From positions 1 through 64,000 of the forward strand of contig JAITWK010000008.1 in NCBI GenBank assembly GCA_031285295.1: 64,000 nucleotides of DNA, given 5' to 3'. Made by a program: the position numbers and the translations under genes. Below, in pieces: positions 7,890 to 17,015 of this stretch. This DNA is from Deltaproteobacteria bacterium (GTDB taxonomy: Bacteria; Desulfobacterota; Desulfovibrionia; Desulfovibrionales; Desulfovibrionaceae). Under the pieces are notes generated by a model. It worked only from the letters and a program-made list of their open reading frames with translations. It had not been told where the DNA came from and made no database searches. The first letter of the stretch is position 1; each line of letters opens with the position of its first letter.

Positions 7890-8579
7890 TTAGATGCTGG
7901 GGCGCTCTACCGTCTTGCACATGTCGCAAGCGGAACAGGAGCCGCAGCCGTGCTGCGCGTTTTCGTATTTGATGCCACGATTTTCGCACGAAACCCGGCT
8001 ATACCAGTTCATGGCCGCCAGGGTCAGACCAAGAGCTATGAATGCACCGGGTGCCTGCACCATGATTTGCATCGGCTGGAAGAAGTCCGGCATGATTTGC
8101 AGGCCGAACCATTGTCCGGTACCGAAAATTTCGCGGATGGAACCGATGAAGACCAGCGAGATGGTGAAGCCGAATCCCATACCCAAGCCGTCCATGATCG
8201 AGGGCAGCACCGGGTTTTTGGCGGCAAAGGCTTCGGCCCGGCCAAGAATGATGCAGTTGACCACGATGAGCGGCACGAAGATGCCCAGCTGCTCATACAA
8301 AGGATAGGTAAAGGCCTGCATGCAAAGTTCGACGATAACCACCAGCGAGGCGGAGATGACGATGAAGCAGGCGATGCGCACCTTGGAGGGGATGACGTTG
8401 CGCACCATAGAAATAATCATGTTGGAGATGGTAAGCACGAACACCACCGCCAGTCCCATGCCCAGGCCGTTGAAAGCCTTGGTGGTGACGCCCAGAATGG
8501 GACAGAGGCCCAGCACCAGGCGGAAGGGCGGTATTTCGCGCCAAAGCCCTTTGGTAAATTCTTGCAATAAACTGCTCAT
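7890..8579 (-). CDS. rnfE: Rnf complex subunit RnfE
   Basis: This 229-residue membrane subunit is paralogous to RnfA. The landmark cysteines lie in LVLGLCPILGVTT (near residue 25) and IVVNCIILGRAEAF (near residue 110). The C-terminus has a Cys-rich tail (CGSCSACDMC) that looks able to bind metal. RnfE together with RnfA carries electrons across the membrane. The next upstream gene, rnfG, ends 117 bp before it, the only sizeable gap in the operon. That gap holds GC-rich inverted repeats but no gene. Confidence 0.94.
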   Translation of the reverse strand: MSSLLQEFTKGLWREIPPFRLVLGLCPILGVTTKAFNGLGMGLAVVFVLTISNMIISMVRNVIPSKVRIACFIVISASLVVIVELCMQAFTYPLYEQLGIFVPLIVVNCIILGRAEAFAAKNPVLPSIMDGLGMGFGFTISLVFIGSIREIFGTGQWFGLQIMPDFFQPMQIMVQAPGAFIALGLTLAAMNWYSRVSCENRGIKYENAQHGCGSCSACDMCKTVERPSI

Positions 8580-8696
8580 CTTGCGGTCTCCTGAAGCAAC
8601 TGACTTTAAGACCCACGGCCCGTTTGGCCGGTAAAATCATCTAATCGCCCCGGCTGGGCGTTGCACCATACAGTCCAGCGACTGACCAGCTACAGA

Positions 8697-9329
8697 TTAG
8701 CGGCTGGCCGGCCAGGTTTTGCCGATTTCCGGCTTGAGTTCCCGGTAGAAGGCCGAAGCCTGCTGCACGGCATTGGAAGCGGCGGTGGAGCTGATGGTGG
8801 CCCCGGAAATGGCGTTTATCTTGCCGCCTTGCGAACGCAGCTTCATTTCATCAGGCGCTCCGTTACGGAACTGTTTGGTAAAACGCGGGGTGGCGACTTG
8901 CGAGCCAATGCCCGGCGTTTCCTTGGAAATGGTTACCCCGATATTGTTCATGGTATCGTTGGCCAGGTTGAAAGCGGTCATGACGCCGAAATCGCCGCCA
9001 TAGCCGGACGCGATGCCTTCAATGGCCACTGCCGAGAGCTGGCCTTTTTCATAGATCGGGAAAACGATGACCGCTTGTCCGTTCGGACCGGTGAGCATTT
9101 TGCGCTCGGCCACAATGTCGTTATCCGCGTTGGGGAACATGCGCTGCAAGGTCGGACCCTGCACATTATTCAGCACCTGGCTCTCAATGCGCGAGGCCGT
9201 ACCGAGCTTTACACCGGCCAAAGCCGTGCCAGCCACGGCGCAAATTACCGTAAGCACTACCACCGGCCCCAGCAGTTGCCACAGGCTTTCTTTTTCAACA
9301 GCTTCGTCTTGGATTATTTCCTGGCTCAT
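8697..9329 (-). CDS. rnfG: Rnf complex subunit RnfG (covalent FMN)
   Basis: This 210-residue subunit has one N-terminal membrane helix (LLGPVVVLTVICAVAGTAL) and a periplasmic FMN-binding domain. The flavinylation motif is ISGATISS (near residue 180), whose threonine should carry FMN attached by ApbE. Its start overlaps the rnfD stop by 4 bp (ATGA). Confidence 0.95.
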   Translation of the reverse strand: MSQEIIQDEAVEKESLWQLLGPVVVLTVICAVAGTALAGVKLGTASRIESQVLNNVQGPTLQRMFPNADNDIVAERKMLTGPNGQAVIVFPIYEKGQLSAVAIEGIASGYGGDFGVMTAFNLANDTMNNIGVTISKETPGIGSQVATPRFTKQFRNGAPDEMKLRSQGGKINAISGATISSTAASNAVQQASAFYRELKPEIGKTWPASR

Positions 9330-10291
9330 GACTTGGCTCCAAAAGGTTTCGGGCGAATCATGTCCAGGAAGGGCATGATCAGGTTGGCCAGCAGGATGGC
9401 AAAGGGTACGCCATCGCTATGGATACCGAAAACGCGGATGACGATGGTCATTGCTCCGGCAATCATCCCATAAAGCAGGCGGGCCAGCGGACGGCTTGGC
9501 GAACCGCCGAATTCGGTGGCCAGAAAGAAAGCCCCGAAGAGAGTGCTGCCGGCGAAGAGATGGAAAACACCGGAAGCGTATTCGGTCGGATTGGAAACAT
9601 TCAGGATGCTGCCGAGGAGCAGCACACCCACGATGAAGCCAATCGGCGTTTCAATGGAGATATTCATGCGTACAGCCGCGAAAGCGCCGCCGACCAGCAG
9701 GGCCCCGGCCTGGGAGGAGCCGAGTCCGCCCATCTGCTGACCGAGCAGCAGGGAGGCCAGAGTGAAATTGGCATCGGCATCAGCCGCGCCAAAGTATTTA
9801 AGCCGGTACAGGGGATCCAGCAAATCGCTGTTCAGCACCACCGAGGAGGCGTCCATCAGGGCAGGCCAGCTAAAGACCAGGATGGCCCAGGCCACAGCCG
9901 GGGGACAAAGCGGGTTCGCCCCAAGGCCGCCAAAAAGCATTTTGCCAAGACCCACAGCCACGGCGGAGCCGATAACCGGCAGCCACCAGGGGGCATCAGC
10001 CGGAAGCATGAAGGCAACCAGCATGCCGATATAAACGGCGTGGAAGTCATCCAGGCGGCATTCGCTTTTGGTCATTTTGGAACAAACGGCTTCGGTCAGC
10101 ACAGCGGCGAGAATTGCGAGGCCGATCACTTTGAGCGCGGCCGGGCCGAAGTTGCAGACGGCCATGATCGCCGCTGGCAACAGGGCTATGCACAATTCTT
10201 TCATAACCGAGGGAATGGTCTTGCCCCAGTGCAGATAAGGCGGAGCGGAAACCCCTAGGGTGATGTTGTTGCTTTTGGACATATCGCTCAC
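9326..10291 (-). CDS. rnfD: Rnf complex subunit RnfD
   Basis: This 321-residue membrane subunit of the NqrB/RnfD family has about nine hydrophobic segments, including the family stretch GKMLFGGLGANPLCPPAVAW and the C-terminal IHSDGVPFAILLANLIMP. The usual covalent FMN site (an SGAT-like motif in the periplasmic loop) is not obvious. The corresponding loop reads ANFTLASLLLG, where the threonine may still be the FMN ligand. It starts 10 bp after rnfC and overlaps rnfG. Confidence 0.94.
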   Translation of the reverse strand: MSDMSKSNNITLGVSAPPYLHWGKTIPSVMKELCIALLPAAIMAVCNFGPAALKVIGLAILAAVLTEAVCSKMTKSECRLDDFHAVYIGMLVAFMLPADAPWWLPVIGSAVAVGLGKMLFGGLGANPLCPPAVAWAILVFSWPALMDASSVVLNSDLLDPLYRLKYFGAADADANFTLASLLLGQQMGGLGSSQAGALLVGGAFAAVRMNISIETPIGFIVGVLLLGSILNVSNPTEYASGVFHLFAGSTLFGAFFLATEFGGSPSRPLARLLYGMIAGAMTIVIRVFGIHSDGVPFAILLANLIMPFLDMIRPKPFGAKS

Positions 10292-10301
10292 CAGGTAAAG
10301 G

Positions 10302-11489
10302 TTAGGCCTTGGTAATTTCGGCGTCGTTCAGTTTAATCATTCTTGTCGCTTCACGCATATACTGCAACAGGGGGCGGCGGGCGATGCAATAATAGCCGCA
10401 CAGGCCGCAGTCCATGCAGGAAAGCGCCGAGTAACCCTTGCATTCGTCATAGCGCTGGAATTCCGCATGGCGGCTGATGATGTTGACCATGATATGCGAA
10501 GGGCAATATTGCACGCAAAGGCCGCAGTTGATGCACGGGTTTTCTTTGGCTCTGGCGAATTTGCCCTGAAGCACATGGAAAAGCCCGAAATGGCGTGCGG
10601 CAACCGGCTGATCCGGATTGGAAACAGCACTGCCGCGAAGCTGGCCGCCCAGAATGACGAAATCGCCTTCCTGCGCGGTTATGCCAGCCAATTCCAACAG
10701 GGAGCGCAGGCTTACGCCCACGGGCACGATATAGTTCTTGTCCTGCACGGTCATGACCGTGTGCAGTGAGGGCAGCCCGGAAAGCGCGGCCATGCCGCAG
10801 CGCCACAGGGTGTGCAGGCTTACGGCGCACACGCCTTCTGGTCTTTCTTTGCCGGTAGCGGCCTTGATGACCAAATCGTCCAGGCTGTTCGGGTAAACCG
10901 CCTTGACTTTGATCACGTTTAAGTCGCCATCCAGTTTCCGGTCGCTGCCTTCGGGCAGAACCAGCGAAACCTTGGAGGGCTGCAAGAGGCGGCGCAACAA
11001 ATCCACACCGGCATTCAACGCCTGGGCGTAACCGGAGAGAAGACCATCGGCCCAGAGGATGCCTGGTTCGGGGTTAAGCCCGTTGATGACCAGGTGGAGG
11101 CCGTCGGCAGCTTTGCCGCAAGCGCAAAGCCCGCAATCTTCCAGATCAAAGCCGAGTTTTTTCAGGGCGGCGGCAAGTTCGGGGCCTTTCAGATCGGCAA
11201 GCGCGATCAATTCGGCCTGAGTGCTTTGTCCGTCCTGTCCGGCTTCGTCTTTTTTGACGCTAACAGCCGTGGCGGTTACCGCAGTCACCAGCCCGCAGAC
11301 CGGAGAATGCGCGTCGCCTTTTGCGGCGTTGGAGTGTTCGGCCAGGCGGTCGCCCTGACGGACGCGGTCGCCTTTTTTGACCAGGGCCTTGTGCCCGGAA
11401 AGGGGCACATTGAACTCTTCCGGTTCCGGAACCTGCACGAAAGGCTGGGCTTCGGCGGGGTCAGTCAGTTTGAATGAACTCAATCTCAT
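10302..11489 (-). CDS. rnfC: Rnf complex subunit RnfC, variant without the GGAGFPT motif
   Basis: This 395-residue subunit carries two 4Fe-4S sites near its C-terminus: CINCGLCVQYCP and CMDCGLCGYYC. I start it at ATG 11489 (MRLSSFKL) because this follows the cytochrome stop by 4 bp and matches the family N-terminus. An upstream in-frame ATG at 11660 would overlap the cytochrome gene. In known NADH-linked RnfC the stretch before INGAECEP contains GGAGFPT, which binds FMN and NADH. Here that stretch reads LGFDLEDCGLCACGKAADG before INGLNPEPG, so the motif is absent and three extra cysteines appear. With a decahaem cytochrome as first gene, the complex may not use NAD(H). Confidence 0.9.
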   Translation of the reverse strand: MRLSSFKLTDPAEAQPFVQVPEPEEFNVPLSGHKALVKKGDRVRQGDRLAEHSNAAKGDAHSPVCGLVTAVTATAVSVKKDEAGQDGQSTQAELIALADLKGPELAAALKKLGFDLEDCGLCACGKAADGLHLVINGLNPEPGILWADGLLSGYAQALNAGVDLLRRLLQPSKVSLVLPEGSDRKLDGDLNVIKVKAVYPNSLDDLVIKAATGKERPEGVCAVSLHTLWRCGMAALSGLPSLHTVMTVQDKNYIVPVGVSLRSLLELAGITAQEGDFVILGGQLRGSAVSNPDQPVAARHFGLFHVLQGKFARAKENPCINCGLCVQYCPSHIMVNIISRHAEFQRYDECKGYSALSCMDCGLCGYYCIARRPLLQYMREATRMIKLNDAEITKA

Positions 11490-11493
11490 ACTA

Positions 11494-12375
11494 TCACCGT
11501 ATGTGGCACTGGTTGCACTGTTGCTTGACGATCTCACCGGGAGAGCTCGGCTTGATCTCTTCCGTGCTGGGGCCTTTGCCGACCTGGGCGTGGCAGCTGC
11601 CACACTGCCCGTGGAAAGCATCCAGGCGTCCGCGCATAACTTCATCCACGGCGGGGTCATAGTGGCAGGCGGCGCAGGAGCTTAGGGCCGCGATCTCTTC
11701 GGGGGTAAGTTCGGTTTTGCCGCTTTCAAGGAATTCAGCTCTGGCTTCGGTAGCTTCGTGGCAGTCGGCGCAGCCTTGCAGCCCTTCCACGCCGGGGGCG
11801 AAGGAATCGCTGTGCGCGTGGCAGTCGGCGCAGACGGAGTGTACCGCGTCACGATAGAGCGGGGGGGTGCTGTCCGCAGGCGGAACAGGCTGGCCCTTTT
11901 CAATCGTTTCGTGGCAGGAGGAGCAGGCCATGGGTTCCGGCTCGATGCTTTCATCATGGTGGCAGGTCTGACAGCCTTCGGGACCGACCATGTTCTCGGC
12001 ATGCATGTCGTGCATGTCACGATCCCAGGAGGTGCCGGTAAATTCCGTGTGGTGGCAGGTCAGGCAGGCCTGGGGGTCGTCCTTGAAAGTGTCCTGATGC
12101 GCGGCCGCGAATTCCTTGTCAAAAGCCACACCATGACAAGAGCCGCAGCTTTTGGGATCCACTCTGGCCTCGGCGTTTTCGTGGTGGCAGGTTTCGCAGG
12201 CCACAGCGTAATCCTCGGCGTGCTGGGCGTGGTTAAAGGCCACCCGACCGCCCGCGTTGGGCATGAGGATGTGGTTGGGAAGCTCCGGCTCCGCCGGAGC
12301 GAGCGCCAGCCCGACAACAGAAGCCAGGGCCGCGATACCGAGTACAACAATGAGCGGAAGATAACGTTTAGGCAA
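11494..12375 (-). CDS. Decahaem cytochrome c of the Rnf operon
   Basis: This 293-residue exported cytochrome has ten CxxCH haem sites (CETCH, CGSCH, CLTCH, CQTCH, CSSCH, CADCH twice, CAACH, CGSCH, CNQCH). An N-terminal hydrophobic segment (residues 6-25) serves as signal or anchor. It precedes rnfC by 4 bp, the order known from Desulfovibrio rnf operons, where such a cytochrome is thought to exchange electrons between Rnf and the periplasmic cytochrome c3 pool. The start is TTG (12375) with a GAGG ribosome site. The transcript leader has a hairpin at 12393-12419. Confidence 0.93.
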   Translation of the reverse strand: MPKRYLPLIVVLGIAALASVVGLALAPAEPELPNHILMPNAGGRVAFNHAQHAEDYAVACETCHHENAEARVDPKSCGSCHGVAFDKEFAAAHQDTFKDDPQACLTCHHTEFTGTSWDRDMHDMHAENMVGPEGCQTCHHDESIEPEPMACSSCHETIEKGQPVPPADSTPPLYRDAVHSVCADCHAHSDSFAPGVEGLQGCADCHEATEARAEFLESGKTELTPEEIAALSSCAACHYDPAVDEVMRGRLDAFHGQCGSCHAQVGKGPSTEEIKPSSPGEIVKQQCNQCHIR

Positions 12376-12701
12376 AGTCGTGACCTCGTCTACGCATCCG
12401 CCCTCAATGGCGGGATGCGGAAAAGTGTGACAAAACGAGTTCAGAATAAATCTTTGAATAACTCAAAGCGGCCAAGCCTGCAAAATTATCAACACAAAAT
12501 AATCAGCCTGGCGTAACCGCCAAAACCTATACCCGCACAAACCCTTCTTTGTAAAGCCGTTTTGCGGGTGAGTGCCTGTTTTTTTACGCCGGGTTCAGCC
12601 CGGAATCTGCGCTGCCAAAGCGTTTATGCCGATGTAAGTTTTTTGTTGCAAAAGAGTAGGGGTATGGCGATTCTTTTTTGCACCCTGCAACTTCCAATTT
12701 G
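12376..12701. other. Intergenic region upstream of the rnf operon
   Basis: These 326 bp lie between the autotransporter stop and the cytochrome start and should hold the rnf promoter on the minus strand. A stem of about 10 bp (CGCATCCGCC with GGCGGGATGCG, one bulge) at 12393-12419 sits 18 nt before the start codon and could affect translation. A shorter CCGGG/CCCGG stem lies near 12593. I see no gene, no clear terminator for the autotransporter and no promoter I can defend. Confidence 0.5.
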
Positions 12702-15700
12702 TCAAAAAGAAACAGACAACTTTAGCTCCGCCTGGTGACTGGCGGTTTTCTGTCCGCCGATGAAGGCGTAGCCGCCAGAAAGCCGCGCATCATCCGATAA
12801 ACTCAGTCCGAAGTCGATTCCCAGTCCGGCGGCATGTTCGTCCTGCTCCCAACCACGGCTAATCATACTGTAGCCGGAAGGATCCCTGGTCATGCTTACT
12901 TCAGCTTCCGGTCGCCGGTCGCCGTAAAGTCCGGCATAAAACACCCGGCCTTCAATAAAATTATTATTCAGGGTATAGGAAAGCGCAGTTCCGACATGCA
13001 GGCGGTGCAAGTTGGAATTATTTTTTCCTACGCGCAGGCCGAAGGCTCCGGCCTGCCCCTCATTGTACGCGTTAACGCCCAGATGCATGAATTCATAAGT
13101 CGCAAAAGGACGGGCCGCTATATTTGAGCCATGGTCAAACGTTCCAAGTTCAAAGGATCGCGCCAAAGAAAGCCCGGCGCCGAAGTTATTGCCGGAATAG
13201 TCCGCGCTGTAACGTTCACCATGGACGGAACGTTGTTGCTCGTAGCTGGTTTTGCCGATGGCCGCGAAAGCGTCCAGTTCCAGATCCGCAAGCAGGCGCA
13301 TACCGCCGTAGAGAAGACCGGTATAGCTTTCAGCATCAATATCCGCAGCGTCCGAACGGTAGGCGGGCCAGCTCAGATATGCGCCCATGCCGACAAAGGC
13401 ATCTTCGGCGCCCGGAGTATCGAGCGGTACATCGACCCCCAGAGCCAGCCCCGGCGTTTGAATTGAATAGTGATTGGAGCCATGGCGTCGGGAATCGCCA
13501 TAGGTTGGCGTAGCCCACAAAGCGACGCCCTCAGGGTGCGAGGCCTGCGCGAAAAACTCCGCCGCCCGGTCATGGAAAAATTGTGCGTAGCGGTTTTGAG
13601 TCATTATGGACGTGGGCGCGGTAATGGCCGCTTCACCGGCTCGTTCGCGGGAAAAAACTCTGGTTGATTCAAGCACGAGATCCCGCGTCCCGCCGCCGTT
13701 GTCTTCCCAATCCAGTCCGGTGGGGGTGTAGTCGTAAAAGCCGTGGATGAAGGTGCCCGTGGGTATGCTTTCCAGAGTCATATCGCCGGTGATGTTGCCT
13801 TCAAGGTGCAGAATGTTTTGCAGATCGGCCAGAGGCGCGCCGTAGCTGATCCCGCCCGTAAACAGGCCCACTTTGGAGCCGGATTGCAGGGCAATGGTAT
13901 CAGCATTGATACGCATACCTTCGGCGCTTGGCACGGCCAGCAGGGTAGTGTTGGAATCCGCCTTAAACGACAGCACATCCATCGTACCGCCGTAAATTAG
14001 CTCGCCGCCCGCAAGCGTCACGTTCAGTGAATCCGCTCCGCTGATATTGCCGCGATAATCCAGGCGGAAATCCGCATCCGCCGCCCCTGTTGCCTGGCCA
14101 TCGGCGTCCGGGGTCAGCCCGAAGGTCAGGGCGGTGGTCAAATCGCCGGGGCTGGCATGTTGGATATCCGGATTGCCCGGATCCCAGTCCGAAATAATAT
14201 CCCCAAAAAGCTGCGCGTTCCGCATGATATTGATGTTCTCAACATAGGCGTTTTCACTGATATAAATGGCGGCGGCAGATCCCATGAGCGTTCCGCTGAG
14301 ATCAAAGTTTGTGACCAGTGATCCATCCAGATTCCAAAAGTCGAGATCGGAAAGAGGGACGATATTGCCATCTGAATTGACACTGTTGCGTATGTACGAG
14401 CCGCGATATTCGTCACCATTGCCAAGCATATTGCTGCCGAAATCAAAACGCGCTCCCACGCCGCCCGGCCCGGTGGCCAGAACCTCGCCGCGCTGGGTGA
14501 GACTGTGCCCTTTGCCGTAGGCGATCATCAGTCCGGTGCCGCCTTCGCCCAGGGCGTGAATGCGCGTATCCGCACCCAGCGTAAGATCGTTTTCCCAGCC
14601 GTCAATCCTGACGCCCACGCCGCCGTAGCCTGCCGAAAGAGCTTCGCCGCTGACGTTAATGGTGTTCCCCGCGCCATAAACGTGCAAGCCGATAGCCAGG
14701 GGCGCGGTATTATACACGCCCGGCATATAGGCCGTGCCAGCGGCGTTGCGGGCGTAAAAGCCAAGCGCCTGTTCGCCGGTTAGATCGTGGGTGCCGTTAT
14801 CGGTGTAAATGGATTGGCCGAAGAAGTTTTTGCGATCAACGGGGATGCCGATGTCCTGCAAAATGGCCAGTTCAGCTTCCATATAGGTTCCCCAGTTGCG
14901 GTAATACTGGTGGCTCATCATACTGTTACGCAGTTCGATGTGCGAAAGCTCCGGGAACTCAATATGCTCGGCGGGAGTTTCTCCCCAATTTCTCTCAAAA
15001 CCATTGATGGGTACGCCGGGGATATTCTGCGTGTTTTTGGCGTCCGGCAGCACTGTTCCCGCGCCGCCAAGGGCCTCCATAGTATTCGACCCCTGAAAAT
15101 AGGCATAGCCGCCCCACAAGTCACTATCGGGGTCGTAGCCAGTAGAATCAATAACAAAGACCCCGCTTTTTTGCACTGTTCCCAGTTCGGTAATCATGCC
15201 CACTTCGGCCCGGGTGCCGAAGGAATCCACCAGATGTTTCTCCCAGTTGCTCAGCACCTCGGGGTGAAATAGTATATCGCCGTTATCATCCGGGCCGGCG
15301 AGAGAGAGTATGCCCATGGCGTGCCCCAGTTCGTGCGAGATGGTGACGGCGAGATGTGGTGAGGAACCGTTGGCTGGTAATACCGTGAGCGGGCCGAGAT
15401 AGTCCGGATTGGCTTCAGAGTAGCCCAATTCAATTCTCGCGGCGGAGTCTCCCTCCGGCGGAGTGCCGTAGAGCAGACTCTTGGATAGATCTGTGCTGCC
15501 ATCGTCAGTTACACCGCTTACGCCAAAGGCATTGCTGGTGCTGTCGTAAAAAGCCCCTACGATGATCCGGGCCGGGACGCTGTTTTGCGTGGTGCTGCCC
15601 CAAAGGGCGCTCCAGTAATCGGAAGCGCTTTGCAGAGCCGCAAGCTCCCCGGCGTTCAGCGTTCGCTCGGAGATCATGTTCGGCCAGTTCTCGCCATCAA

Positions 15701-15911
15701 AAAATTCGCTGCCGTAAAGTTCGCCCTGATCGTGAATATCAAAGTAGATGAAGGGCTTGCCGGAGGCGGTGCTGGTAATGAGGGACTGGCGGGCCTGAGC
15801 CGGGCCAGGCGCGAGCAATATGGAGACGCACAGGAGGCAGAAGATGAGTGTTTGGCGAAGGAGCAAAGCGACCTCACTTTTGTGGCGTTTTTGGCTGGTG
15901 CGGTATTTCAA
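12702..15911 (-). CDS. Autotransporter with metalloprotease-like passenger
   Basis: This 1069-residue type V secreted protein has a signal peptide ending at PAQARQ (about residue 41). Residues about 45-370 look like a zinc metallopeptidase: HELGHAMGILS (near residue 190) and a later NSMMSHQYYRNWG, which resembles a Met-turn region followed by EAELAILQDIGI. The third zinc ligand usual in HExxHxxGxxH is Ser here, so the ligand must differ or be absent. Residues about 380-770 are Gly/Asn-rich strand repeats typical of a passenger beta-helix. The last 280 residues are an autotransporter barrel ending in SVSF with a terminal Phe. It is probably surface exposed or released. Confidence 0.87.
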   Translation of the reverse strand: MKYRTSQKRHKSEVALLLRQTLIFCLLCVSILLAPGPAQARQSLITSTASGKPFIYFDIHDQGELYGSEFFDGENWPNMISERTLNAGELAALQSASDYWSALWGSTTQNSVPARIIVGAFYDSTSNAFGVSGVTDDGSTDLSKSLLYGTPPEGDSAARIELGYSEANPDYLGPLTVLPANGSSPHLAVTISHELGHAMGILSLAGPDDNGDILFHPEVLSNWEKHLVDSFGTRAEVGMITELGTVQKSGVFVIDSTGYDPDSDLWGGYAYFQGSNTMEALGGAGTVLPDAKNTQNIPGVPINGFERNWGETPAEHIEFPELSHIELRNSMMSHQYYRNWGTYMEAELAILQDIGIPVDRKNFFGQSIYTDNGTHDLTGEQALGFYARNAAGTAYMPGVYNTAPLAIGLHVYGAGNTINVSGEALSAGYGGVGVRIDGWENDLTLGADTRIHALGEGGTGLMIAYGKGHSLTQRGEVLATGPGGVGARFDFGSNMLGNGDEYRGSYIRNSVNSDGNIVPLSDLDFWNLDGSLVTNFDLSGTLMGSAAAIYISENAYVENINIMRNAQLFGDIISDWDPGNPDIQHASPGDLTTALTFGLTPDADGQATGAADADFRLDYRGNISGADSLNVTLAGGELIYGGTMDVLSFKADSNTTLLAVPSAEGMRINADTIALQSGSKVGLFTGGISYGAPLADLQNILHLEGNITGDMTLESIPTGTFIHGFYDYTPTGLDWEDNGGGTRDLVLESTRVFSRERAGEAAITAPTSIMTQNRYAQFFHDRAAEFFAQASHPEGVALWATPTYGDSRRHGSNHYSIQTPGLALGVDVPLDTPGAEDAFVGMGAYLSWPAYRSDAADIDAESYTGLLYGGMRLLADLELDAFAAIGKTSYEQQRSVHGERYSADYSGNNFGAGLSLARSFELGTFDHGSNIAARPFATYEFMHLGVNAYNEGQAGAFGLRVGKNNSNLHRLHVGTALSYTLNNNFIEGRVFYAGLYGDRRPEAEVSMTRDPSGYSMISRGWEQDEHAAGLGIDFGLSLSDDARLSGGYAFIGGQKTASHQAELKLSVSF

Positions 15912-15916
15912 AAGTC

Positions 15917-15945
15917 AGGGGAAGCACCGCTACGGCGCTTCCCCT
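15917..15945 (-). terminator. Probable terminator of asd
   Basis: A 9-bp inverted repeat (AGGGGAAGC with GCTTCCCCT) lies 15 bp after the asd stop on the minus strand and is followed by GACTTTTG. The T run is short, so termination may be partial and the autotransporter (start 15911) may be partly co-transcribed. Confidence 0.6.
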
Positions 15946-15959
15946 TCTGATAGTTTTTA

Positions 15960-17015
15960 CTACCCAAGAAACAATTTTGGGTTGTTCACACGCAGCAGGT
16001 CTTTTTCCACCAGCATTTCCGCAATCTGCACGGCGTTGAGTGCAGCGCCTTTGAGCAAGTTATCGGAAACCACCCACAGGTTCAGGCAGTTTTCCTGGCT
16101 TTCGTCCTCACGGATGCGGCCCACGAAAACTTCATACTCGCCTGCCGCTTCAATCGGCATGGGATAGAGCTTCATTTCCGGGTTGTCGTAAACCTGGATG
16201 CCGGGGGTCTGGCTGAGCAGGGCGCGGGCGTCCGCCGCGCTGAGTTTTTTTTGCGTCTGGACGTTCACGGCTTCGGAGTGGCCGTAGAACACCGGCACGC
16301 GCACGCAGGTGGCCGTAACCTTGATCGCCGGGTCGCCCATGATTTTGACCGTTTCGTTGGTCATTTTCATTTCTTCCTTGGTGTAGCCGTTGGGCAGGAA
16401 GGAATCGATCTGGGGCAGGCAGTTGAAAGCGATGCGGTGCGGGTAAACCTCGGCAACCGGGTCCTGCATGTTGAACATCTGACGCACCTGCTTGTCCAGT
16501 TCATCAATGGCCTTTTGCCCGGTGCCGGAAACGGCCTGGTAGGTGGAAACCACCACGCGGGTGATTTTGGCGGCGTCATGCAGCGGCTTCAGGGCCGCCA
16601 CCATCTGGATGGTGGAGCAGTTGGGGTTGGCGATGATGCCGTTGTGGCTTTTCAGTGCTTCGGGGTTAACTTCGGGAACCACCAGCGGGCAGCGTTCGTC
16701 CATGCGCCAGGCGTTGGAGTTATCCACCACCACGCAACCGGCGGCCACGGCATGCGGGGCAAATTCCACCGAACGGTCGCCACCGGCGGAAAAAAGCGCC
16801 AGATCCACACCGGCGAAGGAATCCTTCGTCAGTTCGCGCACGGTGAGTTCGCCGTCTTTAAAAGGAACGCTGCTGCCTGCCGAACGCGAGGAAGCCAGGG
16901 CGATAACTTCAGTGGCGGGAAAATCGCGATCTTCCAGAACGGAAAGTATGGTGCGGCCCACAGCGCCGGTTGCGCCAACCACGGCCACGGTCAGCTTGGA
17001 ATTCTGATTATGCAT
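15960..17015 (-). CDS. asd: Aspartate-semialdehyde dehydrogenase
   Basis: This 351-residue enzyme reduces aspartyl-phosphate to aspartate semialdehyde with NADPH. The reaction feeds lysine, diaminopimelate, threonine and methionine synthesis. An N-terminal Rossmann motif (VVGATGAVGRTIL, residues 12-24), the catalytic cysteine in ANPNCSTIQ (near residue 131) and the conserved FNCLPQID region are present. Length is normal. It stands alone, divergent from the sugar cluster. Confidence 0.96.
   Translation of the reverse strand: MHNQNSKLTVAVVGATGAVGRTILSVLEDRDFPATEVIALASSRSAGSSVPFKDGELTVRELTKDSFAGVDLALFSAGGDRSVEFAPHAVAAGCVVVDNSNAWRMDERCPLVVPEVNPEALKSHNGIIANPNCSTIQMVAALKPLHDAAKITRVVVSTYQAVSGTGQKAIDELDKQVRQMFNMQDPVAEVYPHRIAFNCLPQIDSFLPNGYTKEEMKMTNETVKIMGDPAIKVTATCVRVPVFYGHSEAVNVQTQKKLSAADARALLSQTPGIQVYDNPEMKLYPMPIEAAGEYEVFVGRIREDESQENCLNLWVVSDNLLKGAALNAVQIAEMLVEKDLLRVNNPKLFLG

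Noticed and set aside
7662..8570. 302-codon plus-strand frame opposite rnfA and rnfE
   Set aside because: It is antisense to well-recognised rnf genes. The protein is His/Gln/Gly-rich without any domain, which is an effect of GC-rich codon use.
9419..10258. 279-codon plus-strand frame opposite rnfD
   Set aside because: It is antisense to rnfD, with no domain and no start signals.
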